Assembly: GCF_030272615.1 (NCBI RefSeq)
Contig: NC_081405.1
Span: 610,008,677 to 610,072,676 of the forward strand
DNA length: 64,000 bases
Direction of reading: 5' to 3'
Source: Cryptomeria japonica
Lineage: Eukaryota; Streptophyta; Pinopsida; Cupressales; Cupressaceae
Below the pieces are notes generated by a model that was given only the letters and a program-made list of their open reading frames with translations, was not told the origin of the DNA and did no database searches. The first letter of the stretch is position 1. Each line of letters opens with the position of its first letter. A program made the position numbers and the translations under genes. Positions 1 to 12,480 of the stretch are shown here, piece after piece.

Positions 1-320
1 AGGGTCATACGCTTTTGGGTTATTGTAATTGAGTAGTTAGCTCTAAGCAGTGTGCTTGAATGCCTACGCATTCCCATTTTGTAATATTGTTTTACTACTA
101 GCCATAGTGGAATAATATTGTGGGTTCAAATCCCACCGTGGTTTTTCCCATTTGGGTTTCCACATAAAAATATAGGTGTTATGATCTTGTGGTTGTTTTT
201 TTATGTTTCTAAATTTCAGTTCCAAGTATTTACTTCTAGCGATTGAAATTTAAGTTTGAAAATATGCAATCCGATAGATCACTTATTCACCCCCCCTCTC
301 AGTGATCCCTGATTCCAACA
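1..320 (+). repeat. 5' LTR (3' portion only)
   Basis: Matches 4160-4480 with scattered substitutions, for example the shared stretch around 'ttattgtaattgag'. It ends in CA at 320, directly before the primer-binding site. The upstream part lies outside the window. Confidence 0.85.
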
Positions 321-345
321 ATTGGTATTAGAGCCTAGTACCTTT
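321..345 (+). promoter_or_regulatory. Primer-binding site, tRNA-iMet type
   Basis: TGGTATTAGAGCC at 323-335 is one base from the plant consensus TGGTATCAGAGC, which is complementary to the 3' end of initiator methionine tRNA. It lies just inside the 5' LTR. Confidence 0.8.
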
Positions 346-388
346 GAGGAAGGTTAACCACTTGAGGAAGGTCTAGGAGATTGATTCT

Positions 389-1475
389 ATGGATTCCAGT
401 TTTCAGAGAGAACTCAGTATGGCACTTGAGGATCTTGATGCAGCTTGAAATGAGATATGTACCTTGAAGAAGAACCTAAATGATGTTGATGATTTCATTA
501 ATGACTTGAAGGATCAAGAAAACACTTCAAGAGACAAGAGGAAATAATTGATGGACAAGCTGAAGGAGATAGAAGATCAAATCATGGAATACCAGGGAAA
601 AGTTGATGAGCTTAACAAGCTTAAGAGAGAGAATGATGCTTTGAAAAATAAGATGCAATCCATTGTGATGAGGCTGACTAAGGAGATTGAGGAACAGATG
701 AACAATGAAGATAATTTCACACAATCATTAAAGGAAAGAGTTGATGAATGCTTCAAGCTTACCTATGAGAATGATTAGTTGAAGCTTGAGTTGACACAGT
801 CAAGGAATAATGGTCAAGAACTTGAAATGCAGATTTATACTTTAAGGGATGAACTTGCTACTACTAATGAATAATAAGACAAATTCAAAGCTATCTCAAC
901 AAGGCTTGATGAGATGTTGGAAAGTACATGCAAGGTCTTGGATTTGAGAAAGGTGAATCCTCTGGATCTAGACAAGGAAATGCTAAACCTAATCAAAATA
1001 AGAGCAAGAATCCTTTGGTAAGACAACCTAAAGCTCACAAATTCAATGGTAGATGCTTTATTTGCAATAAGTTTGGTCATATGGTGAATCAATGCAGAAG
1101 TAGGATGAATAGTGGAATGAACAACATGAATAATGTTTCTACCTTTACTGGTCAAAGTTTCATATACAATAACTTCAGACACATATCAAATATCTGTATA
1201 GAACTATGAATACCTTCTAGAACAAAATATGTTATTCTTGTGGGATGTTTGGGCATATCTTTAATCATTGTAGGACAAGACAAAATCAGATGAACTTCAG
1301 ACCTATGCAAAATAATGTTGTTTGTCGTGCATGTAGAAAAATTGGTCATATTGTGAAGTACTGTAGAAGAAAGAATAGTTCTCTGATAGACAAGAACAAA
1401 TCAAATGAGAATGGAAAAGAGAAAGTAGAAGAGATCAAGGAGAAGCATGAGAAGATGTGGGTTATAAAAAGATGA
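389..1475 (+). pseudogene. Gag-like protein: coiled coil plus CCHC zinc knuckles, broken
   Basis: The likely start is the ATG at 389. The first 180 codons are heptad-rich and charged, a long coiled coil, interrupted by several in-frame stops. After a frame change near 925 a basic linker leads to a CX2CX4HX4C knuckle (CFICNKFGHMVNQC, about 1054-1096). A second knuckle (CRACRKIGHIVKYC) lies near 1327-1368, and a truncated one (FGHIFNHC) between them. This is the order of a Sirevirus-type Gag: assembly region, then nucleic-acid binding. The same arrangement occurs at 19192-20130 in the related element. Stops and frame changes make it non-functional. Confidence 0.75.
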
Positions 1476-1920
1476 ATCTAAAGCAAAAATGGGTCTGCAC
1501 TCGAATTTGGTTAAGGATCTACATCCAATAACTAGGGCTTTATACCTTAGGGGGATCGTTTCATGTAGATTCTAAGAACCCCCCCTCTTTGGTGGTCTAC
1601 AATTGATTATAGAAGGTTGTAGAATGCTTAAATCATATATGCAGATGTTATCTAGAAGTTTCTAAGAATATTTGATGCTCTGGTATGCAACTCTATGAAA
1701 ATCATGATAATCACTTTCAACATTTGTTACAGTGAAAAATTATGTTTCCAAAGGATAAAAGTACATTTCAAAGTTTCATTTATCACAATGTGATCAAGAA
1801 AATAGATCAGAGAAGAGAGAAAAGTGATTTTAGTGACTCCAAAGCAAATTTAAGTGCCCGGTTGTGAAGCAAGGTATTTATCTATTCAGGCCTTCTATTT
1901 TCACAAACCCTAGCATTTGA

Positions 1921-3180
1921 GATGGCTTCAACTTTTGGTGTTTCTACCCCATTGGTGGTTGAGATTAAGAAAAGAGCCTGACCTATTTTCAAGAAACACC
2001 CTTTTAGTTGGTTGAGGATGATCCAGAAAGTGAATTTTCATCTGTGCCCTGCGGTGTGCTTCATAACAAAGATATCAGGGCTTATATCCATTGCAACCTT
2101 GAGGAGCTTGGAAATACGGACATGTTGGACCTATACAACAAACATTTGTTTGATGGTTTGGGAAATCTCAAACCCAAGTACAAGGTCCTTAAGGACAAGG
2201 TTTTCTTGCAGTTCATTCACTTCTCCTTGTTCGATGAAGAAGACTAGATCTAGTATATTCTTAGCCATGTTCATGATGATTTCATATGGCTTGATAGGCC
2301 ACCTAAAATCACCAAGAAGGCAATTCAATCTGTGTCAGTCTTAGCCAAAATTGTTGAGGTACCCAGCCTGCGGAAAGTGTCAAATCACATAGTGATAGCA
2401 AATCAATTACCATAAATGACATTCTGGAGAATAATGTGAAATTAGCATCGATGGTATTCAGTGACAAGGTTTACCAGTCAAGTAGGTACAACTTTGTCTT
2501 TGCTGCTAGTATTTACTCTACATTTCAGATGTTGAAGGAAAACAAAAGGTATGATGTGTGCACATCCCTCCTGAATGAGTTATTAATAAATTTGAAGAAG
2601 ATCAAGTAGGATAAAAGGCACACATTTAAATATGGTACACTTCTTATTTGCCTGGCTTTATACTTCCTGAACGAGATACCTGGTATAAAAGGAAAGGTCC
2701 AATGGGCCTATGACAGACTAGTGACCATGTAGACTGCTACATAAAAAGTACTGGATAAATTTAAGGATGTTAAAATTCAAAGATTCTGGAAGATGATTGT
2801 GGATGATAGAGTAATACTAAATAAGAGATTGTAGATTATTTTTGACACATTGTCAGAAGCCGGTAAATTGTATAAATCTTGCCTAATTTTGCTTAGATTC
2901 ACAGTAGATATTGACAAGTAGATAGGTGTTTGCTAGGGAAAGCTTGCTAGTGTTTCTTAGTCCTTTGATCTTAATGTAACATTAATCATAAGTGTTGAAG
3001 AGCAGATTATATCTTTAAACGATTAGATCTCAAGCCTCCAAGTAGATAAGGAATTTTTTTTTAGAAGAGTAGGTGAACTCTGGAATCTAATTACCACCCG
3101 GTTGGACACCATATTAAGTAATAAGGTGGATTGTATGAAGGAGATGATCCAGCCTATGTCATCCAATCTAAGGAAGTTAT
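1921..3180 (+). pseudogene. Second ORF of the Sirevirus-like element, unknown function
   Basis: Starts MAST at 1921. After a stop and a frame change it reads open at 2008-2247 and then in fragments to about 3180. The block containing YIHCNLEELG, followed by FIWLDRPPKITK, matches the intact ORF at 20653-21206 (YIHCNIEELG, FFWLDSVHKITK). Further on, a block with YNFVFAAS, LKENKRYDV and YGTLLICLALYF resembles part of the third LINE ORF at 23446-23766. The C-terminal part around 3070-3180 looks coiled-coil. There are no polymerase, integrase or protease motifs. I do not recognise a named function. Many stops are TAG or TAA in place of probable Gln or Trp codons. Confidence 0.6.
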
Positions 3181-3340
3181 AAATTCATGCTATTATATTT
3201 AGTGGATTCATCACAACTTTAGATAACTTAAGAGTGGGTGGGATACTCACGTAGGATTTTTGAAGTCTATTTATGTTGAACTCTTCAAGTATTTATAAAT
3301 ATCTCTATTTATGACAACACCCCATCTTTGGCATTGTTGT

Positions 3341-3502
3341 CAAAGGGGGGGAGAGACAATGAAAAATGTACAGTATTGGAGAATTGAATTCTTTGTCTAA
3401 GGGGGAGCCTTATAAATTATTGTGATTATTTTGAATTGGTGTATAGTGCTCAACACTTAGCCATTTTTCATGAGTGTTTCCATCAATACCAAAGGGGGAA
3501 AC
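3341..3502 (+). promoter_or_regulatory. Two polypurine tracts before the 3' LTR
   Basis: CAAAGGGGGGGAGAGA at 3341-3356 and CAAAGGGGGAAAC at 3490-3502. The second abuts the 3' LTR and is the expected plus-strand primer. The extra upstream copy is typical of Sireviruses and recurs in the sister element at 21488 and 21643. Confidence 0.75.
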
Positions 3503-4480
3503 TGTTGATAATTGACACTCATCCGATGATTTTTGCTAATTTCCAATGGTTGATTATTGGTTTAGGGTTATCATTGATGGAAACTCTTCATAGAGATTCA
3601 ATCTAGTGGTCGTTATTTTTTCTTATTTAGAAATGTGTGTTAATCGGTAGCTGATTAACCGGTATTCAAGGAAGAACAAAGCATTTTGGGGTCTAAAAGC
3701 TTTCTAGTGATTGTAGTGCATTGAAGCATGTTTGGGATGATTGGGCAAACTCAGACACATCATTTTATTATCTTTTTTGTGATCCATATGTATCCTTTTC
3801 TATCTAGTCAAACCGACATGTGGCTACATGTTACATCTTCAAGCCAACATGATGTATGATCTATTTTGTAGTTGTCGGTATATATGTTTGGTGTGGGTGA
3901 TATTTTTCATGTATAGTGTGATTGTATGGGAGAGACAGGTGATCGAGAATCCATTTTGGCATAGTTTCATGTGTGCATTCTTGATCCAGTAGTTGACCAA
4001 GATAGAGAACAAGGCAGAACAAAGCAGAACAACATAAGTTATCTAGTCAGTGCATTCAATACTTAACCGGAACTCAGTCGGGAAGAATAGATGCTAACTC
4101 AAAGTTTATACATTATAATTCATAACTATAACAACTTTGTAAGTTAGTGAGACTTCCCTGAGGGTTGAATCCCTCTAGGTTATTGTAATTGAGCAGTGAG
4201 CTCTAGGTAGTGTGCCTAAATTCCTGTGCATTCCCATTTTGTAATATTGTTTTAGTACAGGCCATAGTGGAATAATATTGTGGGTTAAAATCCCACTGTG
4301 GTTTTTCCTATTTGGGTTTCCATGTAAAAATATTGGTGTTATGATCTTGTGGTTGTTTGTTTTATGTTTTTGCATTTTAGTTTCAAGTATTTTCTTCTGG
4401 TGGTTAAAAGTTAATTCTGAAAAATCTGCTAAGCAGTAGATCAATAATTCACCCCCTCTTAGTGATCCCTAATTCCAATA
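3503..4480 (+). repeat. 3' LTR, 978 bp
   Basis: Begins TGTTGATAATTG directly after the polypurine tract. It ends TA at 4480, where the 5' LTR has CA, probably a C-to-T change. Its last 320 bases match 1-320. ACCGG-type motifs occur in the first half, as in the LTR at 63269. Confidence 0.85.
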
Positions 4481-4481
4481 T

Positions 4482-7453
4482 GTTTTTCTTATTACCCAAT
4501 AAAATTCACCACCTATAAATGTTATTCAAGGGGGAAACTCCTTTAATCATAATTCTTTCATTCCTCTCATGAGTCTTCCATGTGCTACCCAATCTTCTCC
4601 ATTACCCACTTATCATAGTATTCCACCTCCTTGATCTCAATCTCTTCCTTCGATCAACAATGTTACTCCTCCCTCTCAATCCAACATGTCTAATTTCAAT
4701 CCTTCTACTGAAGCTACAATCAATAGCCTTTCCCAAATAGTGTCTTCCTTACAACAACAAATATCTTATATGAACCAATCCAAGTATGATGTGCCCACAT
4801 TTGATGTCACGAGCCCATTATCCCATGACATTGTAACAGTCATCCCTCCGAAACATGTAGAAGTCCCTTAATTGAAACTTTATAATGGAAAAGGTGATCC
4901 TTTAACTCTTGTTAAAACATTCCAAACTCTGTGTAGTGACTTTTCTCATGATCAAAGGTTGTTAGCAAAATTGTTTACTAGAATATTAAGGGATAGACCT
5001 TTGAAATGGTATTGTTCTTTGCCTCCTTATTCTATTAATCCTTTTCAACAATTGGCTAATCCTTTTATTCAATAATTTCAAAATAATATTGGTCCTAAAG
5101 TTACTCTGACTGATTTAATGCATTGTAAACAAGGTGTTAAAGAAAAAGTGACTGATTTTATTGGTAGATATAAGCATTTGTACTCTCAGATTTCTTTTCC
5201 TTTGCCTAATAAAGATATTTAAAAAAATTTATTGCTAATTTACAAAAAGACATTAGGGATAAACTTCTTTTAATTGAGCTTACTTCCTTTCAGTAGTTGT
5301 GGATAGTACTTCACAATTATCATTTGACTATGAGTCAATTGGAATAATCATCTTCCTCCATGGCTCTAAGTAAGAAGGGTGAAAGTTCTCAACAACTGTT
5401 TATGAAGTTCAAACCAAATAAATGATTCATCAATTTCAATGACAACAACAACAACAGTCCATTTGTAGGTTCTATAGGTGTGACTCCTTTGTCTAAATTC
5501 TTTAAAAGAGAAAAAGAGTTTACTCCTTTGAATGAATCTTTGCATATAATTATGTCTTAATTAATACAAAAGAGTGTGTTAAAACTTCCCCAAATCAAAC
5601 CAATTGATCCATCTAAAACAACTTCCCCTTACTTTGAGGCTAAATCTTTTTGTCACTATTGCTAGCTTGGTCATGTTACTGAAAAATGTTTTTCATTGAG
5701 AAGGAAGATTCAACAATTGATTGATAACAACACTATATCTTTGGTAGGTGTGATTGATAAAGAAACAAATCTATAGCTCCTCCTAATTAGAACCTTCAAA
5801 TTTTCACTGATCCTTTACTATCCCATTCCACTAATGTTACTGAGACTGAACATATTACTTTCTTTCCCAATGATGTGACCCTTCAAACTAATAACATGGT
5901 GAACCTTGTAGAGCAACAAGAGCCTCTTAAAGATTTGTGCATAACATTCAATCCTAGTGAGACAATTAAGGCATCTGATGGCCCATTATACATAAGTGCA
6001 AAAATAAAAGGTATACTTGCTAGAGGAGTCCTTATTGATCCTTCTTGCATGGTTAATTTGATAACTGAAGAATTTCTCTATACTTTTTAATTGCATCAAG
6101 TGATATATGATGATACTGATGTGATATTTAAAGTTTTTGATGACTTCTCTTGTCCTACTATCAGTTCTATAACACTTCCTATTGATGTTGACACTAAATT
6201 CTTAGATGTTTAGTTTGTTATCATTCCTACATCTGATCAATTTTGTGTGAAGTTGGGACATCCTTGGCTCTCTTCCATGAAAGGGATTGCTTCTACCAAT
6301 CACAATTGTTTGAATCCTCATAATGGTGAAATCATAACTATTAATCATAGCATATTTCAACCTACAAGAGGCGTGGAGATGTTTGTCTTGATTATTTTTG
6401 GTTTGAATAATTCAAGCCTCTCAAACCTAGAAGTGATGCTCTTTCTAGGTCATATCAAAATGACAAAATGAAATGATTTTATCCTTGAGTAAACCTAGAA
6501 ATCCTATGCTTAGCATCCCTCTTGATGATCATATACCCCTTCTTGGGGATAAGATTATTCTACCTCCTAAGGAAGGAAATAATCCTCTTCCCTTAGAAGA
6601 ATTTATTCCTTCTCCTAAAGAGAGGAGTATCCTTGCTCCCAAGAAAAGAGATATTTCTCTTCCTAACAAAGAACCTTCTCCTTCTTCTATGGATGAGTCT
6701 CATCTTCCTCCCAAAGGTAGAAAAACACTTCCTCCTAAAAAATAAAATATTCCTCCTCATGATGGACCCAGTCTCCTTCCTACACCTCTAATTCCTCCTT
6801 TGTATGGTGTGGTTCCTCTTCCTTCATCTTGTAGAGAGAAATGACTAGCCTCTCCCAGTGGCGAACCTAAAAGACCTCAACCAATTCAGCCTTCCTTAAA
6901 AGAAGAGGCAAAGCCTATACCTAATGAACCTAACTCTCCTCAACCTTCAACTAACACTAGACAAAACCATTATACAAGAGAACACCATTGAAGACGTCAT
7001 GCTATATCTCATGAGGTTGCTTCCCAAACCATTTATTCTTCTAAAACACCAACAGTTGACATAATTCCATTTTCTCTTAAACCTAATTCTCCAAGACGCA
7101 AAATTCTTAAGACAAATGATGGTTCAAGTTCTATTCCTATTAGATCTCCTATTCTTAGTAATCTTGATGAAGAAATATGCAAAAATGTTCTCAATGATGA
7201 ATCTGTTAATCCTGATATTTTTTATGATGAATATGAATATGTTGACATTGACAATGACTTATCTACAAAATTTTCAAAACCATTAATCCTATCTCCTAGT
7301 AACAAACAAAGTGACTTAGCATTAGAGCATGGTCCTTGTTTGGAACTTGTGATAGCTCCATCTACTATGCTCCATGTGCTTCCTCTTGCATGTTGTCCAC
7401 CTTCCCAAAATAATGATCAACAAGATTGGGGGGATGATGATGTGCTTGATTAG
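4482..7453 (+). pseudogene. Ty3 Gag-protease polyprotein, broken
   Basis: Open gag-frame sequence starts at the junction with the LTR element and is interrupted by stops. The block 4686-5220 has the retrotransposon Gag core (LKLYNGKGDP; LKWYCSLP; about 60 residues on, KVTDFIGRYKHLY). A CCHC knuckle with an internal TAG lies near 5650-5700 (CHYC, then LGHVTEKC). A retropepsin-like stretch follows at 5875-6090 (GVLIDPSCMVNLI), where the usual D-S/T-G is degenerate, then LGHPWLSSMKG near 6250. A region of repeated Pro-Lys-Glu motifs covers 6473-6745, and an acidic tail ends near 7453. Reading frames change at least three times. Gag packages element RNA and the protease would process the polyprotein; this copy cannot do either. 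Confidence 0.7.
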
Positions 7454-7882
7454 CTTCACTAGCACTATAGACTCTCTCTCTCCTCTCTTTCTTGTTTGTG
7501 ACATTATTCTATTCGTTCTTCTTATTCTTCTATTTCTTGTCCCTAGTGTTGTCTACTTGAGGATGATGCAAAGCATTGAGATCTCTTTTGCTCTCTCCCA
7601 TGTTGACTCAAAAGACACATGTATTCCGTTATTCCATGGTGGTTTCCTCTCTCTGGGAGATGAGGACTATTCTATGCATATATATACATGATATACATAA
7701 TTTGTCATTAAAAGAATATAGACTCTAAAGTTAGGAGAAACCACCTCATTCTTTGTGCTTTGTGTTCATTATCCTTTGAATTTTCCTCTCTTGGGGGCTA
7801 AATCATTGTGATAATGTGCTTGTCTTTTTTGGGTGTATCCTACCTTAAGGAAATTCCTCCCGATAAGGCATATGCAATCACT
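7454..7882. other. Non-coding 3' part of Ty3 remnant
   Basis: No supported gene. Pyrimidine-rich sequence, with one polypurine-like GGGGGCTAAA near 7794. Short open frames here have no recognisable motif. Confidence 0.4.
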
Positions 7883-7959
7883 CACTAGTACATGTGGAGC
7901 AGTTTTCTGATGACCATTCATCGAAACTCAGACAATAAAACATCAGAATTTTGACGTAT

Positions 7960-8934
7960 TTAGTCATCACTATTTTTTCATTGCCAATTCCAATGACAAG
8001 ATTCACATCAAACTTCAGACAACACCACTTTGTAAATTTCTATTCACCTGCAGTATGTTTTTTTGAGGAGGAGACATCAAAATTCTAACCTTGTTGTATC
8101 CTTTATCACTGTAACCTCTATCGATGACCCTTTATATATCATTGTAATATTTGTAGATGCATTTTTACTTTGGCAGTGTCCATCAGGATAAGTCTTACCA
8201 AAAGCCTCATTGGCTATTGAAAAGACAAGATTTATGCATTTCCGCTAGGCAACATGTTTGTTTGATGAGGAGACGTTGAAATTCTAACCTCGTTGCATCC
8301 TTTTATCATCATAATTTGTTTTGATGACCCTTTAATGTCGTAACCTTTTTCAATGCATTTTAATTTTGCCAATTTCCATCCGAATATGTCTTCCCGATAG
8401 CCTCATCGACTATCAGCAAGACATGATTTCTCCATTTCCGCTAGTGTGTGTTCTCTCAATGGACCATCTTCAAGGAGATGTCACAATTTCAATGATTAAG
8501 AGGATGGAGGAGGCTGCATCCTGTGACATTTTTGTTGTCGTGGGTATGGAACCATCGTTGGTTGTCTTGTGGTGTTCCTTGTAATTCCAACCTTCCCCAA
8601 CATTTAAAAAAAAATTCTCGACTGCTTTTGTCTACACCAATGACCCTTTATCATCGTAACCTTTGCAGATGCATTTTACTTTTTGCCAGGATCCATTGGG
8701 ATAAGTCGTACTGATAGCCTCATCGATTATCAACAAGACAGGATTTCTCCATTGCCACTAGTGTGTGTTCTATCGATGGACTTAAACGGTGTATGCTATC
8801 CTGATCACATGCTTCTACTTGTCGATGTTCCCTTTGGGTTGACTTTTGTCGATTATAAAGGATTAATATCAGTGAGATTAGAAAGGATTAAGCATAGTAG
8901 GTACTTCATTATCAAGAAGATAAAGATGAAATAG
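7960..8934 (+). repeat. Subterminal diverged repeat block of CACTA element
   Basis: Three or more diverged copies of a unit containing 'agcctcatcgactatcag' and 'atttctccatttccgctag' lie near 8200-8260, 8390-8460 and 8690-8780. The last copy continues into sequence (8776-8840) that matches the reverse complement of 58450-58530. Subterminal repeats are where CACTA accessory proteins usually bind. Confidence 0.5.
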
Positions 8935-11577
8935 CTACAAGAATGCATGAGAAGACTTATCATAAGGAATCATAATAGTAAATGCCAAAATGTCTTGCAA
9001 CCAGTACATAAAGCATTCATAAATAGTCATTTAGATAGTCATATTTTTGTTTAAAAATACTATCAAATAAGGATATTATAAAGATAGAGACCTAGAACAC
9101 AGTATGCAGTAATGGATAATAGTGTAGGGTTAGGTATAATCCTATACCTTGTTTAAAGGGCAACATGTGATAGTGCACGTGCCTAAGGAAAACTCTACAA
9201 AATAGTGAGCACCAAGACTATCAAGAATAGTATTTAAGACTTAGGAATACACAACTCAAGGAGATAATGATTAACAAAGAAAGAACTTACAAAGATATAT
9301 CTAGTCATAAAAGATAATCATCTCACTTGGAGACAGGAAAATATTGTACAACACAAAGTAGACAGTGCCATCATAAGGCGTACACTCCATTTCAAGGCCC
9401 CAAACTTAAGCGCAATACAAGAATATTCTATCAATGCCAATTATAGTCCATAAAAGCCTTCTCACAAAGAAAATCAAAGACAAAGTATAGTCATAGAGAG
9501 ATAAGAAGATCAACTCTATCAAAGAAAAATAATAATTCAAAGGCATTCAAAGATGTAATAGTCATAAGGCATGCAAAAAGGCTCAATAGAATGGTGATAT
9601 AGTGTTGCAAACCCATAATGAGGAGTGAAGAATAAGGATTTTGATAGAAATGATGTTCTAAATACAGAGGCACATGATAGTAAGTTTGAGACTAGACAAT
9701 GCAACATGGAGATATGATCACCTTCAATGAGAAATGAAAATGTAGTCATGATAGTATTTTTTAGTAGATTGGACTACCATAAACATGCACTAGGAAATGA
9801 ATAAAGGGTGGGAGTTTCGGTGAAGTGAAATTCAAGTTTGAATGCAAGTTCTTAGTATCATTCATCAATTCAGGCATTAGTTGTTAGAGAACATGTGGAT
9901 TTCTAAGTTCATCATTAGTTTGAGGCCTGAAAAGGTGTAGTTTCTAGGAAAATTTCATTAGTTCTACATCAGTTGGAAGCCCCTCATAGGTCATACATGA
10001 GACAAGATAGCTTTTAGATAATTTAACAACTAAGTTACCAATTCGGGTACACATACAGATACAAAATTGGGTACGGATTCACAAAATTGGCCAAAAAAAT
10101 CCTTGGGTATGGGTACGGTTACATTCATACACACACACACACATATATATGACATAAAATATACTCCAATGATATAAATAAAGCTGAGAGCAAATCTAAT
10201 CTTGAATTTATTTAGTTTATGACAAACTGAAATGAAATCAAAGTAAACACTCATACAGTGAATTGCATAGATGAAGAAACTCATTTGATTAATGATTCTC
10301 AATTACATCTTGAAACCCTCAGAAAAATATTGAGAATACCAGATCTAGTCATCAAGATAGTTGGACCAGAAAATATAGTGATAAATAATGCCACTATAAC
10401 TATTGGAAGATCTTAGAGCTGATTACTAATCAATATGATAACTAGATGACCAATAAGAAATCACTAATAACAGTTTCACATCCTTATGATAGTATGAAGA
10501 AATTAACAAAACTAGAAATAAAGATTAGATTACACCAATGATGACAGGCTATGTATGACAATTTCAGTTTGGATAGCAGTTTGGATCAGATCACATCCCT
10601 TACAAAAGGTTGCAACATATATGAGATAGCAATTTAAATTGTACACTTTGCAGCCAACACCGCTTTATTAATTTGCCCCAAAATTAGGTATAGTAGATGA
10701 TGAATAATCACTGAGGACCCAGCCACGTAAGAAGGACCTTAGAGGAATCCAAGAGGAATCAGGCTCGGACCAGGACCTAAGCAAAATCAAAATCAGGATC
10801 CAGGGGTTTTAGTGAAGAATCGATAACTTAGTTTAATAGTCAGTTTCTAGTAGTTCCACCTTCTTTTATGTATGGTCTTTCTTCAAATTTGACCCAAAAT
10901 AAACTTAAAATGAACAATGAATGAACAAAATGAGGCAGTGTGTCTATTCTAAAATAAAATGAATAAATGTTAAGGAATGAACAGAGAAAGTGTGTCTATT
11001 CTAGTATAGAATAAACTTACAAAACCAATGAGGCATGCATTCACTTGTAATGGGGATCTGTCTCATAGAAGCATGTTCACAACTAGCAACACTGAATATG
11101 TAACCTGCAAACAAGATGCTTAGCATCAATAAGATTAACATTGTAGCATAATGAAATATTGAAAAGTGTGTTACCTTATTGAGCTTCTCTTTGTTTCAAG
11201 AATACTTTAATATTCTCTACTTAATAGGGCAAACCATGCGAAGGTGGAAGCTCATTTGGCCCCTCCCCCCTCCTTCCTAATACCACTCTAAATTCCCTGT
11301 TAACGTCTAACATTCTTTCATCTATTAATGAAACATATCATTCATTCATTATCACAAAACATTTATTAACACATAATATTCATTAACACGTAACATTCAT
11401 CAACACATATCATTCATTAACATTCATTAACAAGTAACATTCATCAACATTCATTAACACATATCATTCATTAACATTCATTAACACTTAGTTAAATTCA
11501 TTAACACATAAAAAATGTTGTTAACATATAATAAGATTACAATCATTTTTTTCTTTCTTTCTTTTTGAAGCTTGGAT
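8935..11577. other. Non-coding sequence, no supported gene
   Basis: AT-rich sequence without recognisable coding motifs on either strand. A short (AC)n/(AT)n run lies near 10129-10150, next to degenerate 'gggtac' repeats at 10036-10115. Probably decayed interior of the CACTA element or older insertions. Confidence 0.4.
11340..11515 (+). repeat. Imperfect minisatellite, 'attcattaaca' unit
   Basis: About a dozen imperfect copies of a 12-20-bp unit built from 'cattcattaacac' and 'acatatcattcattaac'. Confidence 0.7.
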
Positions 11578-12060
11578 TTAAAGACTAAATGGATGATTGT
11601 TATCTTCATAATTTGTCCCCTCTTTAGTTCTTCTACCTTGTTCTCGTGATCTAGTTAATGTATGCCTAGTCCTGTACTCACGATGAGGATGCATATACAA
11701 AGGGGGGTTCGCTACAATAACAAATAAATGGGTTAAATTCATGAGTTTTATTATTATTGTTACAAGTATTTCTTTAATTAAAATAAAATTACAAGGGTTC
11801 TCTTTACTTGATGGGGCCACATCATCATCCTGATCTTTTTGTTTAGCCTCATCCTCAACATCCTGAACACCCTCTAAATCCTCTAGAGTTGAAACATGAA
11901 AGGTAACATTAATCAATACACCAATTGCAATTAAAGTCATTTAAAGGAATAAAAGTGTTTCTCTTTACCTTGTGGGGCCCCATCACCTTCCTGATGTTGT
12001 CTACTTGGATCATGCTCAACTTACTCACCACAGCCTACATGCTATAAAATAAAATGAGGG
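11578..12060 (-). other. Possible short exons of a CACTA accessory gene
   Basis: On the minus strand two short acidic, Asp/Gln-rich stretches end at possible splice donors (GTAAAG type): one at about 11965-12020 and one within 11815-11940 (AKQKDQDDDVAPSS). A basic Arg/Thr-rich tail lies at 11578-11700. They lie downstream of the transposase and share a Q-D-x-x-A-P pattern. No domain is recognised; this is a weak call. Confidence 0.2.
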
Positions 12061-12294
12061 CTAGTTGACACTCTATCTATCTCTATCTCCTATGGGAGAC
12101 ATGGTTCTACTATTAGGGCATCATGAATAAATTATATAGTGACATTAGAATTTAAAACACAATGAATTAATTATGTGACCATATATATAAGTGAAATAGA
12201 TTTCTATTAATAAATCAATATCAAATAGATAATATTTTATTCGCATACCAATACATTTCATTCATGTCATTGATCTTATTCTTCATCTAGCTCA

Positions 12295-12480
12295 TCATCA
12301 TGACCTTCATCATCATTATCATCATCATCGCCATCATCATCATTTCATCATCATCATCATCATCATCATCATCTCCATCTTGTTCTTCTTCATGAACATT
12401 TCCATCAGGAACATCATCAATTAATTGTAAATCATGATCATCATCTACATCATCTTCTACTTATTGGGTATCTTATTCTT
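12295..12480 (-). repeat. (TCA/GAT)n trinucleotide repeat coding an acidic tail
   Basis: TCATCATCA runs on the plus strand. On the minus strand they read as a poly-Asp segment preceded by QLIDDVPDGNVHEEEQDG, continuing the transposase C-terminus. The repeat then slips frame into Met codons, so the tail is probably disrupted by repeat-length change. Confidence 0.7.

Larger units (their letters stand above)
1..4480 (+). mobile_element. Sirevirus-like non-autonomous LTR retrotransposon, left end outside window
   Basis: Bases 1-320 repeat 4160-4480 as direct LTR copies; the 5' LTR is cut by the window edge. The interior of about 3.2 kb has a tRNA-iMet-type primer site, a coiled-coil and zinc-knuckle gag-like region, a second ORF unlike any polymerase, and two polypurine tracts. 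I see no reverse transcriptase, integrase or protease, so any mobility would need enzymes from another element. Multiple polypurine tracts are a known hallmark of Sireviruses. The element sits in the gag reading frame of a Ty3 remnant that resumes at 4481. The target duplication cannot be tested because the left flank is missing. Confidence 0.85.
4481..7882 (+). mobile_element. Ty3-type (gypsy) LTR element remnant
   Basis: Decayed Gag and protease coding region without LTRs in view. The N-terminal part of Gag lies left of the Sirevirus-like insertion, outside the window. After the coding region ends near 7453 there is about 430 bp of non-coding sequence. A GGGGGCTAAA at 7794-7803 resembles the polypurine tract of the Ty3 element at 32050, so a 3' LTR may begin near 7804, cut short by the CACTA end at about 7883. 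No reverse transcriptase or integrase is visible. Confidence 0.65.

Noticed and set aside
8366-8934. Small plus-strand proteins of 60-80 residues in the subterminal repeats
   Set aside because: Apparent protein similarity between 8683-8934 and 58381-58701 is explained by DNA repeat homology; no start context or domain.
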